A stretch of DNA of 64,000 nucleotides from Bog-756 sp963699085 (GCA_963699085.1 CAVOTH010000004.1:124001-188000), one strand, 5' to 3'; shown: positions 46,308 through 55,478, counted from the first letter of the stretch. Made by a program: numbers and translations. The notes: generated from the sequence alone by a model not told the origin.

Positions 46308-47609
46308 ATGATCGCAAGCCGGACCAAGACCGGGGTGCTCCTGGCCGCCATCGTGGCGTTGCCGCTGCTGGCCGCCGGGTGTTCGAGCGGGAGCTCGTCT
46401 TCGGCCACCACCGGATCGACATCGCCACCGACGACGGCCGGCACGACCGGGACCCATGCAGCCACCGGCTCGCCCATCACCATCGCCTACATCTCCTCCC
46501 TGACCGGCGAGGGTGCCTCCCAGGACGGCTCGTCCCCGTCCGGGTTCACCGCCCGGATCGACATGCAGAACGCCGAAGGCGGTATCGACGGCCACAAGCT
46601 GGTGGGCGAGATCATCGACGACCAGACCAACCCGTCCGAGATCGCCACCGCCGTCCAGACGGCCGACGCCAACGCCTTCGGCATCGTGTCCCAGTCGCCG
46701 TTGTTCTTCCTGGCCGCCAAGTACCCCCAACAGGCCGGGGTGCCGGTGACCGGGTCCTATGACGACGGTCCCGAGTGGGGCACCCAGCCCTATACCAACA
46801 TGTTCGCCTCCGACAACGGCAGCGTGAACCCGAGCTATCCGGTCAACACCCAGATCGGCGACTTCTTGAAGGCCCACGGCGGGACCACCCTGGGCGCCTA
46901 CGGCTACTCCATCTCACCGTCCTCCAGCCGGGCCGCCATCGGCACGGCCCAGTCCTTCGAGCACGCCGGGGGCAAGGTCGGGGTGTTGGACACCACCGTC
47001 CCCTTCGGGGGCGTGGACTTCACCTCGGCCGCCCTGGTGGCCAAGCAGAAGAACATCAACGCCATGGTGCCGGCCTTGGACAACAACTCCAACTACGCCC
47101 TGGCCACCGCACTGGAACAGGCCGGGGTCAAGTTGAAGGCGGTGCTGTTCGCCACCGGCTACGAGCCCGACACCATCGGCTCCCCGGTGTGGAACACCCT
47201 CCAGGGCGACTACTTCATGGCCCTGTTCCGACCGTTCTCGTTTCCCAACGCCGGGACCGAGCAGATGCAGGCGGCCATGAAGAAGTACGCCGGGTTCACC
47301 TCCACCCAGTTCCCCACCTTCGGCCAGTACGAGGCGTGGGCCGGGGCCGACCTGATGATCAAGGGCCTCTTGTTGGACGGGCCCAACCCCACCCGGGCCG
47401 GGGTCATCTCCAAGCTGCGCGGTGTGACCTCCTACAACGCCGACGGCCTGTTGCCGGTGACGCTCGACTACTCCACCAACTTCGGGAAGAACCCACCCCA
47501 GACCTGCGCGTGGATCATGCAGGCGGAGAAGTCGGACTTCAACCTGATCTCCCCCACACCGACCTGCGGGACGGACCTGCCGCACACCGACACGGCATCC
47601 AGCTCGTAG
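46308..47609 (+). CDS. Liv-type ABC transporter substrate-binding lipoprotein
   Basis: Extracellular receptor of 433 residues. The signal peptide ends in the lipobox LLAAGC with lipidated Cys25, followed by a Ser/Thr-rich tether. The rest is a type-1 periplasmic binding fold (ITIAYISSLTGEGASQD, ARIDMQNAEGGIDG). A GGGAGGA site precedes the ATG. As last gene of the liv operon it defines ligand choice; given the catabolic neighbours the ligand may be an aromatic or dicarboxylic acid instead of an amino acid (inference). Confidence 0.92.
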   Translation: MIASRTKTGVLLAAIVALPLLAAGCSSGSSSSATTGSTSPPTTAGTTGTHAATGSPITIAYISSLTGEGASQDGSSPSGFTARIDMQNAEGGIDGHKLVGEIIDDQTNPSEIATAVQTADANAFGIVSQSPLFFLAAKYPQQAGVPVTGSYDDGPEWGTQPYTNMFASDNGSVNPSYPVNTQIGDFLKAHGGTTLGAYGYSISPSSSRAAIGTAQSFEHAGGKVGVLDTTVPFGGVDFTSAALVAKQKNINAMVPALDNNSNYALATALEQAGVKLKAVLFATGYEPDTIGSPVWNTLQGDYFMALFRPFSFPNAGTEQMQAAMKKYAGFTSTQFPTFGQYEAWAGADLMIKGLLLDGPNPTRAGVISKLRGVTSYNADGLLPVTLDYSTNFGKNPPQTCAWIMQAEKSDFNLISPTPTCGTDLPHTDTASSS

Positions 47610-47758
47610 GGGTAATCCCGGCCGAGTATCGATGAGGGCGCACGGCCTCAGTCGGGTCCGGTCATCCGGCCCCTCCGAACCAACTCATAAGAATGGCCGG
47701 CGCTCTCGGGCCGTCGGCCCCGAACACCCCCTGGGGACCCAGGAGAACGAGGAGCGCC

Positions 47759-47953
47759 ATGCGCGTGGTGGTGAACATGGATCAGTGTGAGAGCAACGCC
47801 CTGTGCATGGGCGTCGCTCCCGACATCTTCCTGGTCGACGATGACGACAACCTGACGGTGTTGAACGAGACACCCGACGAGTCGGCACGCGAGCGAGTCG
47901 TCGAGGCGATCCGGGTGTGTCCGAAGCAGGCCATCTCGATCGTGGAGGACTGA
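47759..47953 (+). CDS. [3Fe-4S] ferredoxin
   Basis: Ferredoxin of 64 residues with Cys10, Cys16 and Cys54 (CESNALC, VCPKQ), the three-cysteine pattern of P450 partner ferredoxins. It differs clearly from the one at 7845. The ATG has AGGAG-type sites just upstream (gaggagcgcc). Two P450s and an orphan Rieske oxygenase in the window are possible clients. It converges on the MarR gene. Confidence 0.9.
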   Translation: MRVVVNMDQCESNALCMGVAPDIFLVDDDDNLTVLNETPDESARERVVEAIRVCPKQAISIVED

Positions 47954-47954
47954 C

Positions 47955-47970
47955 GCCGGCCTGAGCCGGC
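47955..47970. terminator. Hairpin between convergent ferredoxin and MarR genes
   Basis: GCCGGC-CTGA-GCCGGC makes a 6-bp all-GC stem with a tetraloop in the 25-bp gap between two stop codons. Its position suggests a bidirectional terminator, though it lacks a T tract. Confidence 0.5.
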
Positions 47971-47978
47971 ACACGGTG

Positions 47979-48488
47979 TCACGCTTCGAAGTCACCGTGG
48001 CCCAGGCGGAGCGTCGTGATCACCCGCTGTAGATCCTCGAGGTCCCGCTTTCCCAGCCCGCCTAGGCCGAATGCCGCGGCGTTGACAGCCGTGGTGGCTT
48101 CGAGGGCCAGGGTCCGGCCGGCCTCGGTGATCTCGGCCAACGTGGTCCGGCCGTCGGTCGGGTGGGGAATGCGTCGGACCAGGCCCTGGTCTTCGAGCCG
48201 GTTGACGATATTGGTCAGCGATGCCGGGTGGATCATGAGTCGCTGGCCCATCATCCCGAGTGGCAACGTGCCCCGACTGGAGAACAAGAGGAGGACCAGA
48301 CCCTCGTAGCGGGCGAAGGTGAGTCCGAACGGACGAAGGGCTCCGTCGACAGCGGCCAGCACGATCTGTTGGGCCCGCATGATCGACGTGGCGGCCGCCA
48401 TGGCCTCACTGACGTCGGGATCCCACCGGTCGGCCCACCGCGACCGCGCCTCGTCGATAGGATCGAACGGCAAGGGTCGGCGGGCCAT
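47979..48488 (-). CDS. MarR-family transcriptional regulator
   Basis: Winged-helix regulator of 169 residues. The recognition region reads LGMMGQRLMIHPASLTNIVNRLEDQGLVRRI and the wing PHPTDGRTTLAEIT (both shown in part). It has a dimerising C-terminal helix ending LRLGHGDFEA. ATG at 48488. It diverges from the cobalamin-binding-like gene by fewer than 90 bp and could control it. Confidence 0.9.
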   Translation of the reverse strand: MARRPLPFDPIDEARSRWADRWDPDVSEAMAAATSIMRAQQIVLAAVDGALRPFGLTFARYEGLVLLLFSSRGTLPLGMMGQRLMIHPASLTNIVNRLEDQGLVRRIPHPTDGRTTLAEITEAGRTLALEATTAVNAAAFGLGGLGKRDLEDLQRVITTLRLGHGDFEA

Positions 48489-48575
48489 CGCCGGAAGGCT
48501 ATCCGACCGTCGGATTTGGCTCCGTGAACCGGACGGGTGACGATGGGTCGGAACTCGACCCCGGAGCGACCTGAT

Positions 48576-49361
48576 ATGCCTACTCTCCACGACGACCTGG
48601 GTCGATCACTCCACCTGGTGCGACCGCCGGAAAGGATCGTGTCGCTGGTGCCGTCGCTCACCGAGGCACTGGCGGAAACCGTGCCCGAGCGGTTGGTGGG
48701 AGCCACTGACTACTGCACCCATACAGGGACCGCCGAGCCTGCACGGGTGCGGGGCACCAAGAACCCGGACCACCTGGCCATCGGGCGGCTGGCACCGGAA
48801 CTGGTTGTCGCCAATCGGGAGGAGAACCGAAAGGTGGACGTGGATCGACTGGCCGCCGCCGGCATTCCGGTGTGGGTGACCGAGATCGACTCGCTGGATG
48901 CTGCGTTCGGATCTTTCCGTCGGTTGTTCGGCGACGTCCTGGACGTCGAGATACCCCGGTGGGCCATCGAGGCCGAGGAGGAATGGTCGCGCCCCTCCGA
49001 CCTGCCCGAGGTCCGTACCCTGGCCCCCATCTGGCGTGATCCGTGGATGGTGGTCGGCGCCGCCACCTTTGCCGGCGACGTGCTCCGGCGGCTCGGACTC
49101 GTCAACGTGGCCGAAGAATCACCGGAGCGCTATCCCAAGCGATCGCTCGAGGAACTGACCGAACCCGGACCGGAATTGGTCCTGCTACCCGACGAGCCGT
49201 ATACGTTTTCGGCGACCGACGGGCCCGAGGCGTTCCCGGGAGTGGCGGCGGCGCTGGTGTCGGGGCGGGACCTCACCTGGTACGGACCGTCCCTGGTGAC
49301 GGCCCGTCGCCGCCTGACCGACTCGGTCGTCGACGCCCTTTGCATCGGTGGGAGCGGCTGA
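48576..49361 (+). CDS. Helical-backbone metal receptor (cobalamin-binding BtuF-like), cytoplasmic
   Basis: About 261 residues of a periplasmic-binding-type fold with RIVSLVPSLTEALAE near the N-terminus, a shape shared with BtuF. There is no signal peptide or lipobox, as in the intracellular family often annotated cobalamin-binding protein in actinobacteria. A ggagcgacctgat spacer precedes the ATG. The B12-dependent mutase in this window is a possible but unproven connection. Confidence 0.75.
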   Translation: MPTLHDDLGRSLHLVRPPERIVSLVPSLTEALAETVPERLVGATDYCTHTGTAEPARVRGTKNPDHLAIGRLAPELVVANREENRKVDVDRLAAAGIPVWVTEIDSLDAAFGSFRRLFGDVLDVEIPRWAIEAEEEWSRPSDLPEVRTLAPIWRDPWMVVGAATFAGDVLRRLGLVNVAEESPERYPKRSLEELTEPGPELVLLPDEPYTFSATDGPEAFPGVAAALVSGRDLTWYGPSLVTARRRLTDSVVDALCIGGSG

Positions 49362-49397
49362 GCGCAGGCAACGCTTCGGCAGGTAGCGTCCTCCGTG

Positions 49398-50435
49398 ATG
49401 ACCGCCGCCGCCCCAGTGGGCACTCCAGTCGACCACGGATTCCGGATGCCGCCCGAGACCGCTCCGCACGAGCGAATGCTGATGGCGTGGCCATGTCGGC
49501 GCGAGCTCTGGGGGAGCGAGTTGACTGCGGCGCGGCATGCCTATGCCGAAGTCGCCAACGCTGTGGCGGCCTTCGAGCCGGTAACCATGGTGGTGCCCGA
49601 CAAGGCAGCTGCCGATGAAGCCCGGCCCCTGTTGGCTGGCGGCGTCGATCTGATCGAGCTACCGATCGACGACTCGTGGATGCGCGATAGCGGGCCGACC
49701 TTCGCCCTCGACGATGCCGGCCGACGGGCCGGGGTGCATTTCCGGTTCAACGCCTGGGGCGAGAAGTTCGCCGGCTGGGACCGCGACGAAGCAGCTGGCG
49801 GCGTCCTGGCCGAGCTGTACGGGGACGTCGTATTCGAGGCACCGATCGTGCTCGAAGGCGGCTCCTTCATCGTCGACGAGCGGGGGGTGCTCGTCACCAC
49901 CGAACAATGTCTGTTGGCCCCGACCCGGAACCCCGAGCTCGACCGGTCCGCCATCGAGGACGCACTTCGCTCCTACCTGGGGGTGACAGGCGTGGTCTGG
50001 CTCGGGCAGGGATTGATCGAGGACCGCGACACTGACGGCCACGTCGACCTCATCGCCACATTCAACGATGCCGGTCAGCTACTCCTGCAGTCGAGGCCAC
50101 CCGGTGACCCCGATCACGAGGCGATGGCCGAGAACCTCGAGCGGGCTGTTGCCGCCGGCCTCGACGTCGTGACCTTTCCACTCCTGGCCTACGGCGAGGT
50201 AGCCGGCACCCGCGTGCCCAATGCCTATCTCAACCTCACCCTCTGTAACGGAGGTGTGATCGTCCCCCTGGCCGGCGGCTCCTCTGCCGACGTAGACGAG
50301 GAGGCGCTCGAGCTCCTGAGGGCCGCTTTCCCCCGACGCCAAGTAGTCGGTGTCCCCGGTCTGGTCATCTCCCATGGCGGCGGTGGCCCACACTGCATCA
50401 CCCAGCAGGTGCCGCGGCGGGCGAAGTCGAAGTGA
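49398..50435 (+). CDS. aguA: Agmatine deiminase
   Basis: Hydrolyses agmatine to N-carbamoylputrescine and ammonia, the first step from arginine-derived agmatine to putrescine. Porphyromonas-type peptidyl-arginine-deiminase fold, 345 residues: WPCRRELWG, DDSWMRDSGPTFAL (substrate carboxylate/guanidine site), LEGGSFIVD, and the catalytic Cys in GGGGPHCITQQ (12 residues before the end). The next gene overlaps by GTGA and encodes the following step, which makes the assignment firm. Confidence 0.92.
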   Translation: MTAAAPVGTPVDHGFRMPPETAPHERMLMAWPCRRELWGSELTAARHAYAEVANAVAAFEPVTMVVPDKAAADEARPLLAGGVDLIELPIDDSWMRDSGPTFALDDAGRRAGVHFRFNAWGEKFAGWDRDEAAGGVLAELYGDVVFEAPIVLEGGSFIVDERGVLVTTEQCLLAPTRNPELDRSAIEDALRSYLGVTGVVWLGQGLIEDRDTDGHVDLIATFNDAGQLLLQSRPPGDPDHEAMAENLERAVAAGLDVVTFPLLAYGEVAGTRVPNAYLNLTLCNGGVIVPLAGGSSADVDEEALELLRAAFPRRQVVGVPGLVISHGGGGPHCITQQVPRRAKSK

Positions 50436-51355
50436 GGCTGCTCAAAGCGTCCCCTGGTGTCTCCCACGCCCGGGTGGGGGCGGGCCGGTCGCGTCTGGTC
50501 CGGGTCGGGGCGGTCCAGCATCGCTGGCATCCTGACCCCGTGGAGCACCGTGCCGCCCTGGCCGAAGGGATCCGGATGGCTGCCGGCGAGGGCGCCCGTC
50601 TGGTCTGCCTGCAGGAGCTGACACTGTCCGCGTACTTCGCCGTGACACCAGAAGGACTCCGGCCGGGCGTCGAGCCCGAGGAGCTCGAAGGCGGCCCGAC
50701 CGCAGCATTCGCCGCTGAGCTCGCCGTCGAAACAGGCGCCTTCGTGCATGCCTCCCTATGGGAGGCCCGGCCGGGCCGGGCGCTCGGGTACAACACCGCC
50801 ATCGTCATGGCGCCCGACGGGACGCTCGCATCGAGGACCCGCAAGCTCCACATCCCGATCACCGCCGGCTACTACGAGGATCGCTACTTCGAGCCAGGGC
50901 CTGCCGAGGAGGCGGCCCGGCCACTGCCGATCGACGAGGCGCAGTTCGGCTTCCCCACCTGTTGGGACCAGTGGTTCCCCGAGCTGGCCCGGGCCTATGC
51001 CCTCGCCGGCACGGACGTCCTCGTCTATCCGACGGCCATCGGGTCGGAGCCCGACCACCCAGGGTTCGACACCGAGCCGCTGTGGGAGGCGGTGATCATC
51101 GGGAACGGGATCGCCAACGGTACGTTCATGGTCGCCGTCAACCGGATCGGTACCGAGGACCCGCTCACCTTCTACGGCTCGTCGTTCATCTCCGACCCCT
51201 ACGGCCGCAAGCTGGTGCAGGCGCCGCGGGATGAGCCGGCCGTGCTCGTGGCCGACCTGGACCTCGGGCAGCGGGAGGACTGGCTCACGCTGTTCCCGTT
51301 CCTGGCGACCCGCCGTCCGGACGCCTATGCGGGGCTTTGCACCCCGCCGGGTTAG
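50432..51355 (+). CDS. aguB: N-carbamoylputrescine amidase (nitrilase superfamily)
   Basis: Splits N-carbamoylputrescine into putrescine, CO2 and ammonia. The nitrilase triad is Glu62 (LQELTLS), Lys139 (RKLHIP) and Cys177 (FPTCWDQWF), with 307 residues in all. GTG start inside the deiminase stop. The N-terminal 20 residues are unusually basic and may be an extended start. Strong by both motifs and operon context. Confidence 0.92.
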   Translation: MRLLKASPGVSHARVGAGRSRLVRVGAVQHRWHPDPVEHRAALAEGIRMAAGEGARLVCLQELTLSAYFAVTPEGLRPGVEPEELEGGPTAAFAAELAVETGAFVHASLWEARPGRALGYNTAIVMAPDGTLASRTRKLHIPITAGYYEDRYFEPGPAEEAARPLPIDEAQFGFPTCWDQWFPELARAYALAGTDVLVYPTAIGSEPDHPGFDTEPLWEAVIIGNGIANGTFMVAVNRIGTEDPLTFYGSSFISDPYGRKLVQAPRDEPAVLVADLDLGQREDWLTLFPFLATRRPDAYAGLCTPPG

Positions 51356-51380
51356 GAAGTACCCGCCGGGTTAGGAAGTA
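51343..51380. repeat. Tandem 19-bp duplication at the aguB stop
   Basis: The unit cccgccgggttaggaagta occurs twice back to back (51343-51361, 51362-51380). The first copy contains the aguB stop codon. Exact identity suggests a recent slippage duplication. Confidence 0.85.
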
Positions 51381-51482
51381 AGTGTTGGCGGCCCCGACGG
51401 GCATCCCTCGGGGAGAGACTCTCTGCAGTGCTGCGCTCTGGCCCGTCCGCATGACCGGCTCGGCGACCGCGAATGGGCACAG

Positions 51483-51731
51483 CTATCGACCTTTCTGTCC
51501 GCTCTGCTGGAACCAGCGCTTAGGCGGCGGGTAGACGGACCTGGCGATAGTTGCTGAGTTCCAGCACAGGGTCCACCCCGCGAAGACGAGAAGCACATCG
51601 TGGAACCGGCCACTCTTGGATTTAGCGGCAGAGAGTCCGATGAGGATGCCCCAGACGAAAAAGGAGGCGATGCTGTAGGTCCAGTAGTTCCGGTGCTTCA
51701 ACAGGTCCGAAACCTCCTTGGGCGTCAACAT
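51483..51731 (-). CDS. Small membrane protein, unknown
   Basis: Eighty-two residues with two likely membrane helices (YWTYSIASFFVWGILIGL and VLLVFAGWTLCWNSATIA) and a basic Pro-rich tail (PPPKRWFQQSGQKGR). ATG at 51731. Protein-like hydrophobic pattern and lower GC support a real gene. No family recognised. Confidence 0.5.
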   Translation of the reverse strand: MLTPKEVSDLLKHRNYWTYSIASFFVWGILIGLSAAKSKSGRFHDVLLVFAGWTLCWNSATIARSVYPPPKRWFQQSGQKGR

Positions 51732-51767
51732 CTCGAGCGTAGACCTCCAGATGGCACGACCATCACG

Positions 51768-51813
51768 GTGTCTGACCGGACGTTGAACCCGTGTCTGACC
51801 GTACGTTGAACTC
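51768..51813. repeat. Near-tandem 23-bp repeat
   Basis: Two adjacent copies of gtgtctgaccGgacgttgaac and a close variant (Gt in place of Gg; 51768-51790, 51791-51813). Repeats of about 20 bp starting TGT are found near ends of some insertion sequences, but no transposase is seen nearby. Confidence 0.7.
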
Positions 51814-51883
51814 GTCGCGAGGGCACAAGTGGCCGCTTGCGTCGCCAGTTCGATTCCGCGTCGACAGGCGTTGAAGGCGCTAT

Positions 51884-52663
51884 CTAGCGCCGGAAGACCT
51901 GTTCGAAGATCCCGTCCACTCCCGATCCATGCAGGGTCATACCTCCATCAACGACGATGTTCTGCCCGGTGATGAATCGGGCCAGGTTCGAGCAAAGAAA
52001 TACGACCACGTCAGCGATGTCGTCGGGCTGCCCGATCCGTCCGAGTGGCGTCGTTCGTTCGAATCGAGCTCGCTCATGGGGAAGGAACTGCAACAGGGGT
52101 TCGGTTAGGGCGGTGAGGATCATTCCCGGCGAAACCGAGTTCACGCGTATCTCCGGGCCGTACTCGAGAGCTGCGGACGCGGTGATAGCGGCTACTCCTG
52201 CCTTGGCTGCGGCATAGGGTGCCTCGCCAGCGGCCGGCCTCGTGCCGCTGATCGATGCGGTTGAAACGATACTGCCCCCTCCTGAGGCACGAATATGGGG
52301 TACGACAGCCCGGAAGCCTGAATACACCCCGGTCAGATTTACTGCCAGCAAGTGCTGCCACTCATCCGGAGCCAACTCGTGGAGCGGCGACAGAGCGCCC
52401 ACTCCGGCATTGTTGAACATGATCGTGATCCCGTCCATCACCGATGCCGCGGCATCGACGGCGTTGCGCAATCCATCAGGGTCCGCCACATCGGCCGCGT
52501 GGGCGGATCCACCGAGCTCCTCGGCGACCTCGCGGGCGGCATCCCCATTGATGTCTATGACAGCCACCAATGCGCCCTCTTCAGTCATACGCCGTGCCGT
52601 TGCCCGTCCGATACCCGAGCCTCCACCGGTGATGACGGCACGCTGGCCCTCGAGTAATCCCAT
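51884..52663 (-). CDS. SDR family oxidoreductase
   Basis: Classical SDR of 259 residues: TGGGSGIGRAT loop, MFNNAGVGALS, VSTASISGTRP, and YAAAK. The C-terminus (TGQNIVVDGGMTLHG) is FabG-like. No neighbouring gene in the same direction; substrate unknown. Confidence 0.9.
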   Translation of the reverse strand: MGLLEGQRAVITGGGSGIGRATARRMTEEGALVAVIDINGDAAREVAEELGGSAHAADVADPDGLRNAVDAAASVMDGITIMFNNAGVGALSPLHELAPDEWQHLLAVNLTGVYSGFRAVVPHIRASGGGSIVSTASISGTRPAAGEAPYAAAKAGVAAITASAALEYGPEIRVNSVSPGMILTALTEPLLQFLPHERARFERTTPLGRIGQPDDIADVVVFLCSNLARFITGQNIVVDGGMTLHGSGVDGIFEQVFRR

Positions 52664-52782
52664 GATCGCATTCCTACCGTGTGTGGTTGATTCGTGCCAG
52701 TGAAACAGGCTCGGTTCGGATCGACGGGAGCGTTCAATGACGGTGTGGCACGGAACGGCGGCGCGTAACCGTCAGAGGAACG

Positions 52783-53160
52783 TCACACAAGTCGATTCCT
52801 ACGTGCCCTGAGCGAAAGCGGCATGGGCGGCGGGGTGCGGGTCGCCGGATCCATCCGGTTCGTGCTCATTGCGGCTCGGGACTCGCCGTCAGGTGTGATC
52901 ACGTCGGCATGGCTGCCCTGCCGGCGCAAGTCCTCGAACTGGCCTTCCGGTACTGTCCCGCTCCGTCCACCCAACGGCGAGAGCACCAGGACGGTCACAT
53001 GTCCTGAGGCGAGGTCGACGTTGTCAGCGGACCGCACGCCACCATCGATGTAGCGAGTGCCGTTGAAATTCACGGTCGGGACCAGACCAGGCAGGGCGGT
53101 GATCGCGTTGAATTGACGGGCTTCGCCGAATACCCCGGCAGCCTCACCTGGAGCGGAAAT
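52783..53160 (-). pseudogene. Patatin-like phospholipase remnant
   Basis: Translation around FNAITALPGLVPTVNFNGTRYIDGGVRS (shown in part) matches the catalytic-Asp (DGG) region and following strand of patatin-like lipases. The GXSXG nucleophile part is missing. The reading frame continues 5' to 53334 through the start of the PQQ-propeller gene without recognisable domain content. A truncated gene, 5' limit approximate. Confidence 0.55.
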
Positions 53161-53261
53161 TGGCACTCGACACACCGCCTCGGGAACCGGGATACGGTTG
53201 CCCGGCTGGATCTGTGTGCGTTGACCGAGGCGGACTCGTGACTGAACGGGGAAAGGTAACC

Positions 53262-54863
53262 ATGCACCCTCACACTTGTCGTTACATGACCTGGGCCGTG
53301 CTGCCCGTCGCATCGCTGATGGCTGCCACGTCACTCACGAGTGTGGCGGATGCCGGGGTGGTGGGACAGGCGTCCCGACTGAGCACCGCAGCCGAGTGGC
53401 CGTCGGGCGGCCAGAACCTCTCAGACACCCATTCGAACCCCGACGAGACCGAGATCACCAGGTCAAACGTGGAGTCGCTCAGACTGAAGTGGACATACAC
53501 CACCACCGGGGATGTCTCGGCCACCCCCGCCGTCGTCGGGAATGTCGCCTACTTCTCCGACTTCGGGGGCGAACTCAACGCCGTCAACGCGCAGACCGGA
53601 GCGCTGATCTGGCGACGATCTATCTCGTCCTACGACGGCATCGCCGGATCCGTCTCCCGCACCAGTCCCGCCGTATCAAAGGGTGTGCTCTACATCGGCG
53701 ACCTCAACGGTGCCCACCTCATGGCGATTAACGCCGCCACCGGCAACCTGCTCTGGATCACCCAACTCGACACCCATCCCTACGCCATTCTCACGGCCTC
53801 TCCGATCGTCGCCAAGGGAGTCGTTTACGAGGGGGTCTCCTCGGGCGAGGAGGGTGCCGCCCTGAACCCCGGTTATCCGTGCTGCACGTTCCGAGGTTCG
53901 ATGACCGCGGTCGATGCCACCACGGGCGCCGTCATTTGGAAGACCTACATGGTCCCCGACAACGGTGGTGTCCCGGGTGGCTACAGCGGGGCCGCCATCT
54001 GGAGCAGCACACCGGCCTTCGATAAGGCCTCTGACATGCTCTACGTCACGACCGGCAACAACTACACCGTCCCGGCCGGCTCCACCACGTGCCAGGAGAA
54101 CGGCGGGACTCCGCAAGAGTGTCTCGACCCGGGCGACCACATCGACTCCATCGTGGCCCTGAACGCCTCGAACGGCGCCATCGTGTGGGCGGACGGTGAG
54201 GGGGGCTTCGACACCTGGACCCTCGGCTGCCAGGTGAACGGGAAGCCGAACTGTCCGACTGACGCTGGTCCCGATGCCGACTTCGGCTCCGGCGCCCAGC
54301 TGTTCACCATCACCGGAACCGACGGGAAGCCGGAACAAGTGGTGGGCGCCGGGCAGAAGAGCGGCGTGTACTGGCTGGCCGATGCCGCCACTGGAGCGAT
54401 CTTGTGGGGTACTCAGGTCGGACCCGGCGGAGCGGAGGGCGGGATGCAGTGGGGTGCGGCCACCGACGGCAAGCGCATCTACGTCGCCGAGTCCGACTCC
54501 GACGGGATCTCGTACACGCCGGTCGGGCACGCGACGTCGGTCACCTACGGATCGTGGGCGGCGCTCGACCCGCAGAGTGGGAGGATCCTGTGGCAGACGC
54601 CCGATCCATCGGAGGGGATCGACATCGGACAGGTGACGGAGGCCGACGGGCTGGTCTACGCCGGGTCGCTCACCGGGTACATGTACGCCATCAGTGCCCG
54701 TACGGGCAAGGTCCTCTGGAATTACCATGGGTCGGGAAGTTCAAACGCCGGTCCGGCCATCGTCGGGTGCGACGTGTACTGGGGAAACGGGTACGCGGAG
54801 GTGACCTCCGGCGTGGGGAGCACGACGTTCTACGCCTTCGCCGTCCCGGGCTGTCGGACCTGA
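53262..54863 (+). CDS. Secreted PQQ-like beta-propeller protein
   Basis: Protein of 533 residues with an N-terminal signal peptide (TWAVLPVASLMAATSLTSVADA) and repeated propeller blades (LNAVNAQTGALIW, LMAINAATGNLLW, MTAVDATTGAVIW, MYAISARTGKVLW). Similar to PQQ-dependent dehydrogenase or polyvinyl-alcohol-dehydrogenase-like proteins. Several Cys pairs (YPCCTF, TTCQENGG and CLDPG) fit an extracytoplasmic location. A PQQ site cannot be proven by eye, so it may be a binding protein instead of an enzyme. Confidence 0.82.
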   Translation: MHPHTCRYMTWAVLPVASLMAATSLTSVADAGVVGQASRLSTAAEWPSGGQNLSDTHSNPDETEITRSNVESLRLKWTYTTTGDVSATPAVVGNVAYFSDFGGELNAVNAQTGALIWRRSISSYDGIAGSVSRTSPAVSKGVLYIGDLNGAHLMAINAATGNLLWITQLDTHPYAILTASPIVAKGVVYEGVSSGEEGAALNPGYPCCTFRGSMTAVDATTGAVIWKTYMVPDNGGVPGGYSGAAIWSSTPAFDKASDMLYVTTGNNYTVPAGSTTCQENGGTPQECLDPGDHIDSIVALNASNGAIVWADGEGGFDTWTLGCQVNGKPNCPTDAGPDADFGSGAQLFTITGTDGKPEQVVGAGQKSGVYWLADAATGAILWGTQVGPGGAEGGMQWGAATDGKRIYVAESDSDGISYTPVGHATSVTYGSWAALDPQSGRILWQTPDPSEGIDIGQVTEADGLVYAGSLTGYMYAISARTGKVLWNYHGSGSSNAGPAIVGCDVYWGNGYAEVTSGVGSTTFYAFAVPGCRT

Positions 54864-55082
54864 CCGGCTGGTCCCCGGTTGTACGAGGGTCACGCTCACG
54901 GCGCGATAGGGCCCTGCGTCGTAGCAGGCACGGAAAGCAGTCGGATTGGACCGCCGTCGAAGCGCTGATGTGTTATGCACGCACCTGAATGTGCCAGCCG
55001 GTCGCTTTGGAGCCCGTCGGAGCACTAATGCGTGGTTGAACTCTCGCGTGAACCCCTTCGGCCCGGAACCATCCAGTGGGCA
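54864..55082. other. Intergenic stretch after the propeller gene
   Basis: About 220 bp with no ORF of convincing quality and no tRNA. No inverted repeat strong enough to call a terminator was noticed. Confidence 0.4.
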
Positions 55083-55313
55083 TCAACGCTTACGCCGGGC
55101 ATTCCTCGATTCCACTCGCTTCGCCTTGCGATTGCGGCGGCTGGCATCAGTATGGGTCGTGTGGCCAACTTGACTATGGGCCGTACGTCCTTCGGCGCTG
55201 TGGGTGGTCTGCCCCTCGTCCGTTGCCAGATTGTGTCGGCGACGGTTCATTGTCATTATGCCGCTGACGACGAGGACAACGGCGAGGAGGCTGAAGATCA
55301 AGATGTAGAACAT
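55083..55313 (-). CDS. Small membrane protein with basic His/Thr-rich tail
   Basis: Seventy-six residues: a single helix at the N-terminus (MFYILIFSLLAVVLVVSGIM), then a repetitive tail (GQTTHSAEGRTAHSQVGHTTH) ending in an Arg/Lys-rich segment. ATG at 55313; the ribosome site is weak. No family recognised; the tail could bind nucleic acid or metal. Confidence 0.5.
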   Translation of the reverse strand: MFYILIFSLLAVVLVVSGIMTMNRRRHNLATDEGQTTHSAEGRTAHSQVGHTTHTDASRRNRKAKRVESRNARRKR

Positions 55314-55442
55314 GGGCCTATTAGACCATGAACTCCTTGATCGGAGTACATCGATCACCGGCTCCGCAGGGCCCGCTACACCCTGTTTGACCGAGTGCGC
55401 CTGGAGCTATGACGTCCAATCTCTTGGTACTTAGTGTCCGTT

Positions 55443-55478
55443 AGATGGCGGACTGCTCGTAGATGGCGGACTGCTCGT
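55443..55478. repeat. Exact 18-bp tandem duplication
   Basis: agatggcggactgctcgt occurs twice without a gap, in the leader of the collagen-like gene. Confidence 0.85.

Noticed and set aside
51768..51813. Insertion-sequence end
   Set aside because: No transposase, no second end and no target duplication were found within several kb.
51845..51870. tRNA-like T-loop text (agttcgattccgcg) downstream of the 23-bp repeats, suggesting an att site
   Set aside because: The flanking bases do not pair as a T-stem and no acceptor or anticodon arm can be folded upstream.
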